From assembly GCF_002575655.3 (NCBI RefSeq), contig NC_053041.3, positions 119,070,318-119,134,317 on the forward strand: a stretch of DNA of 64,000 nucleotides, read 5' to 3'. Below, piece after piece: positions 24,065 to 37,645 of this stretch. This DNA is from Aegilops tauschii subsp. strangulata (lineage: Eukaryota > Streptophyta > Magnoliopsida > Poales > Poaceae). The position numbers and the translations under genes were made by a program. Each line of letters opens with the position of its first letter. Position 1 is the first letter of the stretch. Below the pieces are notes generated by a model. The model searched no databases, was not told the DNA's origin, and was given only the letters and a program-made list of their open reading frames with translations.

Positions 24065-26621
24065 GCATCCCCAAGCTTAATTCCTGCTCGTCCTCGAGTA
24101 GGTTAATGATAAAAGAAAGAATTTATGAAGTGTGAATGCTAGTAGGTGCACAACTTTGATCAATGACAATTTCAATCACCTTTTCTAGCATCATTATATG
24201 TCATAACAGTAGCTCACATCATAAAGCTTTGCATGATCAAGTAACAAAATATTCACATGTTAAAGTATAGATCATAAACTCTCTTGAAAACTAACAAACC
24301 GTGTTATTAGTTATCAAACAATTACAATTCATCTTATTTTCAGGAAGAGTCTATGTCAGAGCTTTGATTCAGCAAACTTCACATACTCAACTATCATCTA
24401 ATCTTCCATGATTGCTACCACTCAAAGCATATTTTTAGAACAAATAGTATTCATCGAACACAGAGAAAGATATGGGCTTAGTGTTTCGCCTCCCAACCTT
24501 TTACCTCAAGGCTAATGTCAACAATAATAATTCATGCTCAAATATATTTGAATGGCCATATGTGCTTAGATCTTTCCATCACATGATGCTTGCCAACTAA
24601 AGAGTGGGTTGGAATGAGAAGGAATACTATTGACTCTTGCATAAAAGTAAAAGATAGGCCCTTCGCAGAGGGAAGCAGGGATTTACAGAGGTGCCAGAGC
24701 TCGAAGCAAAAACAGAGATGAAAATAATTTGAGAGGTATGCTTTCATTGTCAACATAACGACCAAGAGTTCCCAATATCTTCCATACTACATACATTATA
24801 GGCGGTTCCCAAACAGAAAGGTAAAGATTTTTACTCCCCCTCCACCAACAATCATCAATCCATGGCTTGCCCGAAACAACGGGTGCCTCCAACTAACATC
24901 AATCCTGGGGGAGTTTTGTTTGCATTATTTGCGAATTTGTTTTTGATCTTTTGATCATAGGACTGGGCATCCCAGTTACCAGCCATTTTCTCGTGAATTA
25001 TGAGCGGAGTCCACTCATCGTGAGAATAACCCACCTAGCATGGAAGATACTGACATGCCCTAGTCGCTACATGAGCGATTCGGGCATACAAAACAGATTA
25101 TTATTTGATGGTTTAGAGTTTGGCACATGCAAATTTACTTGGAACGGCAGGTAAATACCGCATATAGGTAGATATGGTGGACACTCATGGAATAAACTTG
25201 GTTCAAGGAATTTGGATGCACAAGCAGTATTCCTTCTTAGTACAGATATTTTGGCTAGCAAAGGATTCTAAATAGCAAGCACCACATGTTAGAGGATCCA
25301 TAACAATATAACTTGTATACAAATATACCCAAGCATAACTCATTATGTTGTCTTCCTTGTCCAACTTCAACTAATTTGCTCAGGTTTGAAAATAATTAAT
25401 GGGGCTCACAATCATAGAAGATGTCCAAGATAGTATATTTATATGTAAAATCTCTCTTCCTTCAATATTCTTTCATGAATTCTTCAAGTGACCAATACAA
25501 TGTTTGCTAACCTTCAATAAATTTACCACCTCTAATTCTTATATGTGAAGGTATTACTCCCCATGGGAAAGGCATATGAAACATATATAATTTCAGATTT
25601 ATGACATTCAAATCATTCAACCATTTACTCACAGGATATAAGTGAAGCACACGATTAAATGACAAACTACTCCAAAAAGATATAAGTGAAGATCAATGAG
25701 TAGTTAAATAATTATTTAGCTATGTGAAGACTCTCTCTCATTTAAGAATTTCAGATCTTGGTGATTTATTCAATCAGCAAGCAAAGCTAAAGAAAATAAA
25801 ATGACGCTCCAAGCAAAACACATATCATGTGGTGAATAAAAATATAGCTCCAAGTAAAGTTATCGATGAACAAAGACGAAAGAGGGGATGCCTTCCGGGG
25901 CATCCCCAAGCTTAGGCTCTTGGTTGTCCTTGAATATTACCTTGGGGTGCCTTGGGCATCCCCAAGCTTAGTCTCTTGCCACTCCTTATTCCATAGAACA
26001 TCGAATCTTTACCCAAAACTTGAAAACTTCACAACACAAAACTTAACAGAAAACTCATAAGCTCCGTTAGCGAAAGAAAACAAAACACCACTTCAAGGTA
26101 CTGTAATGAACTCATTCTTTATTTATATTGGTGTTAAACCTACTGCATTCCAACTTCTCTATGGTTTGTAAGCTATTTTACTAGCCATAGATTCATCAAA
26201 ATAAGCAAACAACACACGAAAAACAGAATCTGTCAAAAACAGAACAGTCTGTAGTAACCTGTAACTAACGCAAACTTACAGAACTAAAATAAATTGTTGG
26301 ACCTGAGGAATTTGTCTAGTAATCATCTTCAAAAATAATCAACTAAATAGCACTCTCCAGTAAAAAGTTGAAGCTAATCTCGTGAGCGCTAAAGTTTCTG
26401 TTTTTTACAGCATGATCATAAAGACTTCACCTAAGTCTTCCCAAAGGTTCTACTTGGCACAAACACTAATTAAAACATAAAACCACAGCTAAACAGAAGC
26501 TAGATGGATTATTTATTACTAAACATAACCAAAAATAAAGAAACTAAAATAAAATTGGGTTGCCTCCCAACAAACGCTAATGTTTAACGCCCCAAGCTAG
26601 GCATGACGATTTCAATGATGC
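24065..26621 (-). other. Polypurine tract and 3' non-coding region of C
   Basis: The polypurine tract (24065-24079, reverse complement of AAGCTTGGGGATGC) abuts the LTR. The two internal copies lie at 25899-25913 (with the 9-bp hairpin from 25884) and 25955-25969. ATATAAGTGAAG repeats occur near 25636 and 25680. The AACAGAACAGTCTG block (about 26240-26255) and post-coding hairpin (about 26550-26575) match A. The middle part (about 24400-25500) is not recognisably shared with A or B. No gene seen. Confidence 0.65.
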
Positions 26622-28385
26622 TCACATAAAAGATAAGAATTGAAACATAAAGAGAGCATCATGAAGAATATGACTAGCACATTTAAGTCTAACACACTTC
26701 CTATGCATAGGGATTTTGTGAGCAAACAACTTATGAGAACAATAATCAACTAGCATAGGAAGGCAAAACAAGCATAACTTCAAAACTTTAAGCACATAGA
26801 GAGGAAACTTGATATTATTGCAATTCCTACAAGCATATATTCCTCCCTCATAATAATTTTCAGTAGCATCATGAATGAATTCAACATTATAACCAGCACC
26901 TAAAGCATTCTTTTCATGATCTACAAGCATAGAAATTTTATTACTCTCCACATAAGCAAAATTCTTCTCTTTCGGAAGAGACTTGAATACTATGAATTGT
27001 TTCCATATTAAAAGAGTAATGTTCAGAAAAAGGGTAATCATAATCATGACAAGTTTTATAAATATAATCATCACTACTTTTTATAGCATAAGTTTCATCA
27101 CAATAATCATCATATGTAGCAACTTTGTTCTCATCATAATCGATTGAAACCTCTTCCAAGATAGTGGACTCATCACTAAATAAAGTCATGACCTCTCCAA
27201 ATCCACTTTCATAAATATTATAAGATTCAACATCCTCCAAAATAGTGGGATCATTACTTCCTAAAGTTGACACTCTTCCAAACCCACTTTCATCAATATA
27301 ATCATCATAGGTAGAAGGCATGCTATCATCATAACAACTTTGCATATCAAAACTTGGGAGACTAAAAATATCATCTTCATTAAAGATAGCATCTCCAAGC
27401 TTGGGACAAACATTAATTGCAGCAAATATATTCCCAAAAACATCATCTTCATCAAATATAGCATCCCCAAGCTTGGGCCTTTTCATATCATAAGCATAAT
27501 CACTCTCATCATTAATAGTATGGATAGCACCAATAGTATAGCAATTATCATCATCACAATGAGTAGTAGGAGCAACATCATTTGGGAGGGATACCTTTTT
27601 ACCTTTGCTTCTCTGTCTTTTCTTTTTCTTCTTCACATCATGTGTGGGTTCAATCCTCTTTTTGGAGCTCCTTATTAATGAGATTGGTTGAATAAAAGGC
27701 TCCTCCTCGTTACCTGATTCATCATAAGAAATAATAGGAGGATATTGGGAAGTCTCTTCCCTTTAATTAGTATTCTCTTCATTTTCTATTTGTTTTCTTG
27801 TCTTTATGTAATTGGCAATATAAGGGTTTTCAATGCAATTCACCGCACAATACATATAAATTCCCTCTAGATCAAAATCAAGAAATTTATCCTCAGTTAT
27901 ACGTTTCATTTCTTCATAACCCAAAAGAAGACTAAGATCTTTATGGTGCTCAAGGGTAATCAAGTTATCACAATTTTTGGACACGACTTGATCGTGAAAC
28001 AAATAGCATTGGAGCTTTAAATGACCATGTTTGGTGTGTACTTACAAACATCTAGCCTTTCTTGCAACAATTTAGTTTCAAAATGCTTATGCCTCTTGCA
28101 ATATCTATCTTCCCTATTTGGTGTGTACTTGCAAACCCAATGCACTCCACAAAAATTGACATGTTTATAGGAGACATTTTTATCATAACTAGTGCAATCA
28201 TCATTAGTACTATGGATATTTAATGAGTTCATACTAACAACATTGCAATCATGCTCATCATTCAAATATTTTATGCCAAGCATTCTATGTAATTCTTCTT
28301 ATAGTACTTGAGCACAATTTTCCTTCCCATCATTTTCACGAAAGACATTAAAAAGATGAAGCATATGAGGCAACCTTAATTCCAT
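26622..28385 (-). pseudogene. Broken gene of C, distant relative of the B/D protein
   Basis: A likely start is ATG 28385 (MELRLPHMLHLF). An in-frame TAA at 28301-28299 follows, and further breaks split the rest into open pieces at 28283-28017, 28002-27763, 27636-26941 and 27074-26622. The third piece begins with a Lys-rich run and is then very acidic with a repeated PKLGDAIF(D/N)EDD unit. The last piece contains YYEGG and KIPMHRKCVRLK, matching YYERG and DMPMHRKRVRLR in B and D. This suggests a shared C-terminal domain with a diverged front. No known enzyme motif. Confidence 0.6.
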
Positions 28386-28481
28386 TTCTTTGTAGTTTTC
28401 TTTTATAAACTAAACTAGTGATAAAACTAGAAGCAAAAAGATTCGATTGCAAGATCTAAAATATACCTTCAAGCACTCACC

Positions 28482-28499
28482 TCCCCGGCAACGGCGCCA
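28482..28499 (-). other. Distal primer-binding-site copy of C
   Basis: Perfect TGGCGCCGTTGCCGGGGA on the - strand, but 72 bases from the LTR, too far for the usual position. It appears to be one of two copies made by a ~62-bp duplication. Confidence 0.75.
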
Positions 28500-28543
28500 G
28501 AAAAGAGATTAGTTGACGGGGTGTGAGAGCCGCTTACCTAGCC

Positions 28544-28561
28544 TCCCCGGCAACAGCGCCA
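28544..28561 (-). other. Proximal primer-binding site of C, one mismatch
   Basis: Ten bases inside the LTR, the normal position. It reads TGGCGCTGTTGCCGGGGA, with one C to T change against tRNA-Asp. Confidence 0.8.
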
Positions 28562-28571
28562 GAAAAGAGCT

Positions 28572-29692
28572 TGATGTCTACTACACAACCTTCTTCTTGT
28601 AGACGTTGTTGGGCCTCCAAGTGCAGAGGTTTGTAGGACAGTAGCAAATTTCCCTCAAGTGGATGACCTAAGGTTTATCAATCCGTGGGAGGCGTAGGAT
28701 GAAGATGGTCTATCTCAAATAACCCTGCAACCAAATAACAAAGAGTCTCTTGTGTCCCCAACACACCCAATACAATGGTAAATTGTATAGGTGCACTAGT
28801 TCGGCGAAGAGATGGTGATACAAGTGTAGTATGGATGATAGATATGAGTATTTGTAATCTGAAAATATAAAAACAGCAAGGTAACTAATGGTAAAAGTGA
28901 GCGTAAACGGTATTGCAATGCTAGGAAACAAGGCCTAAGGTTCATACTTTCACTAGTGCAAGTTCTCTCAACAATAATAACATAATTGGATCATATAATT
29001 ATCCCTCAACATGCAACAAAGAATCACTCCAAAGATACTAATAGTGGAAAACAAACGAAGAGATTATGGTAGGGTACGAAACCACCTCAAAGTTATTCGT
29101 TCGGATCGATCTATTCAAGAGTTCGTACTAGAATAACACCTTAAGACACACATCAACCAAAACCCTAATGTCACCTAGATACTCCAATGTCACCTCAAGT
29201 ATCCGTGGGTATGATTATACGATATGCATCACACAATCTCAGATTCATCTATTCAACCAACACATAGAACCTCAAAGAGTGCCCCAAAGTTTCTACCAGA
29301 GAGTCAAGACGAAAACGTGTGCCAACCCCTATGCATAGGTTCATGGGCGGAATCCACAAGTTGATCACCAAAACATACATCAAGTGAATCAATAGAATAA
29401 CCCATTGTCACCACGGTTATCCCACGCAAGACATACATCAAGTGTTCTCCAATTATTAAAGACTCAATCCGATAGGATAACTTCAAAGGGAATACTCAAT
29501 CCATTACAAGAGATTAGAGGGGGAGAAACATCATAAGATCCAACTATAATAGCAAAGCTTGCGACACATCAAGATCGTGCCAAATCAAGAACACGAGAGA
29601 GAGAGAGATCAAACACATAGCTACTGGTACATACCGTCAGCCCCGAAGGTGAACTACTCCCTCCTCGTCATGGAGAGCGCCGGGATGATGAA
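28572..29692 (-). repeat. 5' LTR of C, inner part (split by R)
   Basis: Matches 22445-23570 of the 3' LTR and stops at the R insertion. The last five bases, ATGAA (29688-29692), are the left TSD of R. Confidence 0.92.
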
Positions 29693-32381
29693 TGTAGCGA
29701 CCAGACCTCAAACAGTCCGTGCTGCTGTGCACCAGTGTCATCCCTGGATCAGTAATGCTGACACGCACAGTACAAATGGAGGATTTATAGCACAGTAGCA
29801 ATCACACACTTATTACAACGAATATCTCAAAAGAGAATAAGTATGATAAATATGGCTTAAGGCCATCTAATACGATAACAGCGGAAGACTTGGAAGAATA
29901 GTGAGTCCATCAACTCCAACGGCATCACTGAGTATAAGACCACGACCTAAGGCACCTTACTCGTCGTCTGAAAAGTCTGCAACATGAAACGTTGCAGCCC
30001 GGAAACGGGTCAGCACATGGAATATGCTGGCAAGGTAACGCATAGAGAATAATGAACATAATAATGCTATACTACATGCATATATGGCTGGTAGAAAGCT
30101 CTATGGTTACAGTTTTGCGAAAAGCCAGTTTTTCCCTACTGTAAAGGAATAAATTTTATTTAACTATCATGGTGGTTGTTAAACATTGAGATGGTTGACA
30201 GCATCTCAATCCCAATTAAGTATCATCATTAACCCAACAAGATTAATTAAAGTAACATGATGAGATTCACATGATAATCGAAGTACTAGATACTCAAGAT
30301 GTCCATAACCGGGGACACGGCTAACCATGATTAGATTGTACACTCTGCAGAGGTTTGCGCACTTTTCCCCACAAGACTCGATCGCCTCCGCTTGATTCTC
30401 GCACTACATGATGTTTGAGAAACGAATGACCGAGACACAGTCTTTCAGAAGTGTTAGCACCTTACGATGGGTAGACCGGTACACCTACATCCCCTACATC
30501 TGCTAGTCTACCACTGTAAGAGTTCACACAACTTAATCAACTATGCTAGAGCCCATAATAGCTTGTGGCTGCACACGAAAGTTTCTAGCATGAATAATCT
30601 CATGATCCCTTTGAACCTGGGTGGCGGTCCAAAAAGAAAAACAGGCAATCCTGGAATACCCAGGTACCTCAGTCCACCCAGATGTGAGTTTTAGTTGCCA
30701 CCTTAAGTAAACCATTAATTAACAATCTCACATCTGTCGTGAATATCTCTCAAACCCAATCCACGTCTACTAGCATAGCATAGCGATATAGGCAAACGTA
30801 GAAGTAACTCCCAAGGGTTTGATAATGAAACAGGTGATAGGTACTACCTCTTCTACTTCCCAATACCCACAATTTAATTAGATCCTAATCATGCAATGTT
30901 AGAGTATTGATCTAATGCAATAAAACTGGGTAGTAAAAGGGGTATGATCAAAATGTTACTTGCCTTGCTGATGATCCGCGAAACCTAGCGATTCGAAGTA
31001 GCAAGCGGCGCACTCCGGGTACTCTATCGTAAACAAACAAGCAAACAATAAGTACTCATCTAATGCATGGGTAAAACTCAAATAAGAGAACTAACTAGAA
31101 AGTTCAACTTAAGAACTCCGGTTTGCAAAAAAAATCAAATCGAACGAAGCAACGAAAGTCAAACGGCGAAAGAAACAACCTTCGTTTACTAATCTGGACC
31201 TAGGTCAAATTTTACAGAAACAGAAAACTTTTTTGATTTGGTTAAATGGAAAGAGAATTTCGAGACGAAACTCTAGGCGCTTGAATCGCCTGATTCCGAT
31301 AAACGAGCGAAAAGATATACTAGTTTGAAAATCTGATCAGAAATCGCGATCAGAAAAATCGCGGAAAAATCCGAGAAAAGAAAAACGTCGAACAGATTAA
31401 CGAACGAACGTTCGTTAACTGGATCTAAACGACGAACGCGTTCAATAAAACGAACAACCGAGCGAACGCTCGCTAATTAGCCTAAACCAAAAAAAACGAT
31501 CTAAAAAACGGATCTAAAAAAACCAACGAAAAACCGTGGAAAAACCGAACGGTTTTTCGCGAGAAAACCGGCGGCTACCTCCGGCTCCGGTGAGGCGGCG
31601 ACTCCGGCGACGAGGTCGGGCGGCGGCGGCGGGACGGCGAGGGCGGCGGCGGCGGCGACGGCGGCGGGCGGCGGCGGCGTCGGCGCGGCAGCGAGGCGGG
31701 GCGGCGGCGAGGCGGCGCGGCGGCGGGACGACGCGGCGGCGGCGACGGCTGGCGACGGCGGCGGCGGGGTCGGGCTGGGGCGGCGCGGGGCTCAAGGCGG
31801 CTATGGTTTGGCCTCGGGCTGGGCCGGCTCGGCGCTATATAAAGCCCCGGTCAGGCGGAGTCCTGACCGGTTACGGCCCATAGTCGGTTTCGTTTTTTAT
31901 TTAAATTACGCGCATAAAAACGATTAAAAGAAATACCAAACGGACTCCAAAAATCCCGACTTAAATTTTTCCCCGGCTTCTAAAATCAAGCCGGACAAGA
32001 TGAACATTTATTTGGGGCCCAAATTCAATTTTGAAAAACGCACATTTTTCCTAAATTCAAATAAAATATCCGAAAACTCCGAAATAAAATCTTATTTGAT
32101 TTTTTATTAAATCTTCAATATTCCTATATTTTGGGAAAGTCATTTTATTCCCTCTCTCATATTTTTATAATTGGAATAATTGAGGATAAAATAAATAAAA
32201 CCAAATGATCCTATTTTCAAAATTTGATAAATCTCAAATACGAAAATAACGAAATCCCCAACTCTCTCCGTGGGTCCTTGAGTTGCGTAGAATTTCTAGG
32301 ATCAAACCAAAATGCAATAAAATTTGAATGCAATGATGATCTAATGTATAACATTCCAAATTGAAAATTTGGGATGTTACA
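29693..32381 (-). repeat. 3' LTR of R
   Basis: 2689 bp. A CGG-rich block (about 31575-31790) lies beside a TATA element (+ strand CTATATAAAG, about 31835-31844). Open frames inside the CGG block are compositional. Divergence from the other LTR is roughly 2% by eye over the first kilobase. Confidence 0.92.
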
Positions 32382-32397
32382 AACCTACCCCCTTAAG
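32382..32397 (-). other. Polypurine tract of R
   Basis: On the - strand CTTAAGGGGGTAGGTT, directly before the 3' LTR and overlapping the end of the pol frame. Confidence 0.8.
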
Positions 32398-34462
32398 ATG
32401 AATCTCGCCCTCGAGATTTGGGTTGGCTAGAAAATAGGTGAGAGTGGTTCTTCCGTAGATCTTCCTCTTGCTCCCAGGTGGCTTCATCCTCAGTGTGGTT
32501 ACTCCACTGAACTTTGCAGAACTTGATAACCTTCCTGCGGGTGACTCGGCTGGCATACTCAAGAATCTTAACTGGTTTCTCCTCATAGGTCAAATCACTT
32601 TCCAACTGAATTGCTTCCAGTGGCATTGTATCTCTCAGTGGTATCTCAGCCATCTCTGCGTGGCACTTCTTCAACTGGGAAATGTGAAATACATCATGAA
32701 CTCCTGACAATCCTTCAGGCAATTCTAGCTTGTAAGCAACTTCTCCCATACGCTCCAAAACTCTGTATGGTCCTACAAAACGGGGCGCTAACTTTCCCTT
32801 AACTCCAAAGCGCTTCACTCCTCGAAGTGGTGATACTCGAAGATAAACTATGTCTCCGACTTCGTGAACTGTCTCCTTACGTTTAGAATCCGCATAACTC
32901 TTCTGTCTGGACTGGGCTACCTTGAGCCTATCGCGAATCAACCTCACTTTCTGTTCAGACTCTTTAATCAAATCTGGTCCAAACAACTGACGGTCTATAA
33001 CTTTGTCCCATAACAATGGTGTTCTACACCTCCTTCCGTACAAAGCTTCGAAAGGGGCCATCTTCAAACTGGTTTGATAACTGTTGTTGTAAGAAAACTC
33101 TACATATGGCAAATTGTCGTCCCAACTAGATCCATAATCTAGCGCACAAGCTCTCAACATGTCTTCCAAAATCTGATTGACTCTCTCGGTCTGTCCATCT
33201 GTCTGTGGGTGAAAGGCTGTACTGAATTCTAGCCTGGTTCCCAAAGTTTCATGTAACTGATTCCAAAACTTCGAGGTAAACTGGGTTCCTCTATCTGATA
33301 CAATGGTCCTCGGAACTCCATGCAAACATACGATTCTGGTCATGTATATCTTTGCCAACTTAGCACTGCTATAGGTGGTCTTCACTGGGATGAAATGAGC
33401 TACTTTCGTCAAACGATCGACTACAACCCATATTGAGTCATAGCCTGAACGAGTCCCGGGCAATCCCGTGATAAAATCCATGCCTAGTTTATCCCACTTC
33501 CATTCGGGTATCGGCAATGGTTGTAGCAATCCTGCTGGCTTCTGATGTTCTGCCTTCACTCTCTGACATACATTACAAACTGCTACATACTCCACAATAT
33601 CCTTCTTCATACCGGTCCACCAGAAAGTATCCTTCAAATCCAAATACATCTTGGTATTTCCTGGGTGAATCGAGTATGGTGAATCATGGGCCTCTTGCAA
33701 GATCAACTTCCTGATCTCCGGATGATTGGGCACATAAACGCGGTCCTCAAACCATAGGGTATCGTGCTCATCCTCACAAAATCCCTTGGCTTTTCCTTTG
33801 CTCATCTTTTCCTTTATCTCGTTAATTTCCTTGTCTGTCTTCTGAGCTTCTCTGATCTTTTCCATCAGGGTAGACTGAATCTCCAACGTTGCTAAATAGC
33901 CTCTTGGAACTATCTCCAAACATAGCTCGCGAAGATCCTCGGCTAACTCCTGGGGTAACTCTCCTGTCATGAGTGTGTTGACATGGCTCTTGCGGCTCAA
34001 CGCATCTGCTACTACGTTAGCCTTCCCTGGGTGATAATGCAATCTCATATCATAATCCTTAATGAGCTCCAACCATCTCCTCTGCCTGAGATTCAACTCC
34101 TTCTGCATGAAAATGTACTTCAAACTCTTGTGATCCGTGTACACCTCACAATGGTTTCCAATGAGAAAATGTCTCCATGTCTTCAACGCATGCACTACGG
34201 CTGCTAATTCCAAATCATGCGTGGCATAATTCTTCTCATGGGGTTTAAGTTGTCGTGAAGCATATGAAACAACTCTTCCTTCCTGCATAAGCACTGCTCC
34301 AAGTCCTCGACGTGAAGCGTCACAATAAACTTCATAATCCTTGCGTTGGTCTGGCAGAATCAACACTGGAGATGTAACCAATCGTTTCTTCAACTCTTGG
34401 AAACTAGCTTCACATTCCTCAGTCCAATTGAATTTGGTGTCCTTCTTCAATAGCTCAGTCAT
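32393..34462 (-). pseudogene. RNase H - integrase - chromodomain part of R pol
   Basis: 689 codons, open throughout but separated from the upstream RT part by a frameshift. In order: RNase H ([32 protein letters not shown]), an integrase H-H-C-C zinc region ([10 protein letters not shown] ... CNVCQRVKA), and an integrase core with Asp329 (MDFITG), Asp390 (SDRGTQF) and Glu426 (DGQTERVNQ), spacing D-X35-E. A C-terminal chromodomain-like segment ([13 protein letters not shown] ... [16 protein letters not shown]) would direct insertion to particular chromatin. It ends in the polypurine tract. All catalytic residues look present; the break is upstream. Confidence 0.88.
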
Positions 34463-36776
34463 GGTTTTTGCAATCTTTGAGAAATTCTATGAACCTCCGG
34501 TAGTATCCTGCAAGTCCAAGAAAACTCCGGATCTCTCCAACTGACGTGGGTGATTCCCAACTTGTTACTGTGTCAACTTTGGCGGGGTCTACTGCTATTC
34601 CTTCTCCGGATATAACATGTCCGAGGAATCCAACTTCCTTCAGCCAAAACTCACACTTGCTGAATTTGGCGTATAACTGATGTTCTCTGAGTTTCTCAAG
34701 TACCAAACGCAAATGCTCTTTATGCTCCTCTTCATTCTTTGAGTAGACCAAAATATCATCAATGAATACCACGACGAACTTATCCAAAAACTCCATAAAC
34801 ACTTTGTTCATCAGGTTCTTAAAATAGGCAGGTGCGTTAGTCAGACCAAATGACATAACGGTATACTCATACAGCCCGTACCTGGTGGTAAAAGCCGTCT
34901 TAGGTATATCCTGCTCTCGAAACTTCAACTGGTGGTATCCTGATCGTAGATCGATCTTGGAAAATACCTTAGCTCCTTGTAAGCGGTCAAACAAATCATT
35001 GATCATCGGCAGTGGGTACTTGTTCTTGATGGTCACTTCGTTCAATCCTCGATAATCAACAACCATCCTCAACGATCCATCTTTCTTCTCCACTAGAAGT
35101 ACTGGTGATCCCCAAGGTGACGAACTTGGGCGAATATAGCCTTTATCCAGTATCTCCTTAATCTGCTTCTTAATTTCCTCCAAATCTTTTACGGGCATCC
35201 TGTACGGTCTCTTAGATATTGGTCCTGTGCCTGGCAAAAGTTCAATCAGAAACTCAATGTCTCTATCCGGTGGCATGCCTGGCAACTCTTCTGGAAAAAC
35301 ATCCGGGTAATCCTTCACCACTGGTACTTCCTCCTGTATAACTCCTGATAAGGAATTCACCTGAGTTCTCTTCGGCATATGCCTGGATACATACTTAATC
35401 CTTCTTCCTTCTGGGGTGGTAAGCGAAATCGTCTTACTGGCGCAATCGATGTTTCCTCCATACATCGATAGCCAATCCATACCCAAAATTACATCCAAAC
35501 CTTGCGACTCCAAAACTATTAGGTCTGAGGGGAAAACATGCCTACCTATGGCCAATGGCATCTGAAAACATCCTTGGCTTGCCATATACTCTGCTCCTGG
35601 TGAACTTACTAACATAGGTGTTTTAAGAATATTGGTGGGCAACTTATACTTATCCACAAATCCCCTTGATATGTATGAATGCGATGCACCAGTATCGAAA
35701 AGAACGAGTGCAGTAAATGACTTAACCAAAAACTTACCTATTACTGCATCAGGCTGTGCTTCAACCTCCTCCACGTAAACGTGGTTCACATGTCCTTTGT
35801 TGAAAGGGTTCGGCTTCTTCCCAGAGCTTCCATTTCCATTACCATTCTGGGCTTCAGGACATTCATTGGCATAATGTCCAGTCTTCTGGCACTTAAAGCA
35901 AGTGACTTGGCTCAGGTCTCTCTTAGCTGGGGTTGAAGGGTTGGTACGGTTCTGGCCGTTGCTTCCTCCGTTCCCATTACCATTCTTGGAGCCATTATGG
36001 TTGTGCGAACTACGTCCTCCATGGGTATGCTGAAACTGTCCTCCCGATTTCAGGGTAAAACGTGGCTTCTGCTGAGCTCCAGAATTGTACTTCCCTTGTC
36101 CATACTTCCTCTTACGGTTTTTAATCTGCTGCTGCTTCCCTTCAATCATGAGTGCTCTATCTACCAACTCCTGGTAGTTATTGAAGGTTGCTACCATTAG
36201 CTGCATGCTCAGCTCATCATTCAGTCCTTCCCGAAAATTCTCCTGCTTGGCTGCATCTGTAGCAACGTCATTTGGTGCAGAACGTGCTAACTTACTGAAA
36301 TCCTCCACATATTGGCCTACGGTGCGTCCTCCTTGGCGTAGGTTGCGAAATTCACGCTTCTTCATAGCCATAGCTCCTGCTGAAACATGGGCTGTACGGA
36401 AAGCTTGCTGAAACTAGTCCCATGTGACAGTGTCAATAGGGTGTGTGGGTGTGTAATTCTCCCACCATGATGCTGCGGGTCCATCAAGCTGATCTGCGGC
36501 AAAACGCACTCTCTCCGCATCTGTGCATCCTGCAGTGGTCAACTCCCTTCCAACTTTGCGGAGACAATCATCTGCAACAATCGGCTCGGTGCTGCTGGAA
36601 AACACCGGCAGATTTAGCCTCAAGAAACGGGCTAAGTGATCAACAGGTGGTGGTGGTGTGTTGTTGTTGTTGTTGCCTTGGTTCTGTACTAACACTTGCA
36701 TCAGGGCATTCTGCTGCTGAATCAACTGTGTGATCTCCGGTGGGAAAACAAATCCGGTGTCGCGTCTCGGAGGCAT
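34455..36776 (-). pseudogene. gag - protease - reverse transcriptase part of R, copy 1
   Basis: The start is ATG 36776 (MPPRRDTGF). An in-frame TAG at 36416-36414 interrupts gag. From 36413 the same frame continues: gag C-terminus, CCHC zinc knuckle ([14 protein letters not shown], near residue 291), protease ([10 protein letters not shown], near 357), and RT with FIDD in place of YxDD (about 34753-34770). After the conserved GYYRRFIE segment a two-base loss near 34485 shifts the frame, ending it at 34455. All parts except the stop and frameshift look well kept. The TAG sits where a Gln or Glu codon would be expected. Confidence 0.87.
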
Positions 36777-36976
36777 CTGATAGGTTTAGAAAAGATGAGA
36801 GTTTAGAATAGAATGAGGTCTAGAGAGAAAACACTACCCATATGCTCATGAGACAAACACAATCAATATCACTCAATCAAATCAAACAATGCATACAATC
36901 GATCTAACTAGCGTTACAAAAGTGCTCGAACTATACTATATACATGGGGGAATACTACTACTGATATGGTGGTCTA

Positions 36977-37277
36977 CTAGAAATTTTGATCAGTCGAAGA
37001 CTCCATGATATCTGCTCCAGCTTCATCAACAAAGTCATCTTCACTTGGTTCCGAGTCGGTGTCGTCGATGATGATGTAGTTATCTGGGAAAGCGCATTCA
37101 TCATCTTCTCCTTTTGATGCTGGATTTCCCATGAATACTCCAATCATCTTCTCCAGGTCATCATTCTTCCCTACTAGTGCGACGATTTCCTCCAAATAAT
37201 CCTCGCGTGTAGCCTTGAGTTCTTCCTCCAACTCCTTGATCTTGGTCAATGCCTTCTTCAGATCTATCACGTCCGAG
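36977..37277 (-). pseudogene. Extra ORF upstream of gag in R, copy 1 (truncated by CACTA)
   Basis: This is the C-terminal 100 codons of the ORF complete at 51219-51950: the coiled-coil segment ALTKIKELEEELKATRED and acidic tail. It is cut at 37277, where the CACTA end begins. About 200 bp of non-coding sequence separates it from gag. Confidence 0.75.
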
Positions 37278-37293
37278 CACTACTAGAAAAAGG
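37278..37293 (+). repeat. Terminal inverted repeat of CACTA, left
   Basis: CACTACTAGAAAAAGG, identical to the inverted right end (49632-49647); the next base differs (C versus G). TNP2-type transposases bind and cut such ends. Confidence 0.92.
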
Positions 37294-37645
37294 CCTACTA
37301 ATGGCGCACCTAATCTGGCCATTAATGGCGCATTAGTGGTGCGCCATTAGTAGCACGCCATTAGTATATTTTACTAATGGCGCACCACTGGTGCGCCATT
37401 AGTATCTGGTATACTAATGGCGCACCCCAGATGCGCCATTAGTATATACAATCGTGCGCCATTAGTATGCCTCCCAGGGGGCCATGTATACCCAGGTGCT
37501 TTGGCATACTAATGGCACACTACAACAGGATGCGCCATTAGTAACTTCGGCATACTAATGGCGCACTGTTTAGTGATGCGCCATTAGTATCCTTTGGCAT
37601 ACTAATGGCGCACTATGATGTGATGCGCCATTAGTATGAATATTA
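37294..37645. repeat. Left subterminal hairpin array of CACTA
   Basis: Several inverted pairs of TACTAATGGCGCAC and GTGCGCCATTAGTA with short variable centres, for example at 37372-37402 and 37412-37444. CACTA subterminal repeats are binding sites for element proteins in En/Spm; each pair here can also fold into a hairpin. Confidence 0.88.

Noticed and set aside
31514..31883. Open frames in CGG-rich DNA (also 53891-54151)
   Set aside because: Both are the same CGG repeat in the two LTRs of R; compositional, no motif.
34455..34490. Programmed frameshift between RT and RNase H in R
   Set aside because: The shift lies inside a conserved part of the polymerase and looks like a two-base loss; no slippery site or pseudoknot is evident.
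37294..37645. CRISPR-like array of regular repeats
   Set aside because: Repeats are inverted pairs with irregular short centres at transposon ends in a plant genome; they are CACTA subterminal repeats.
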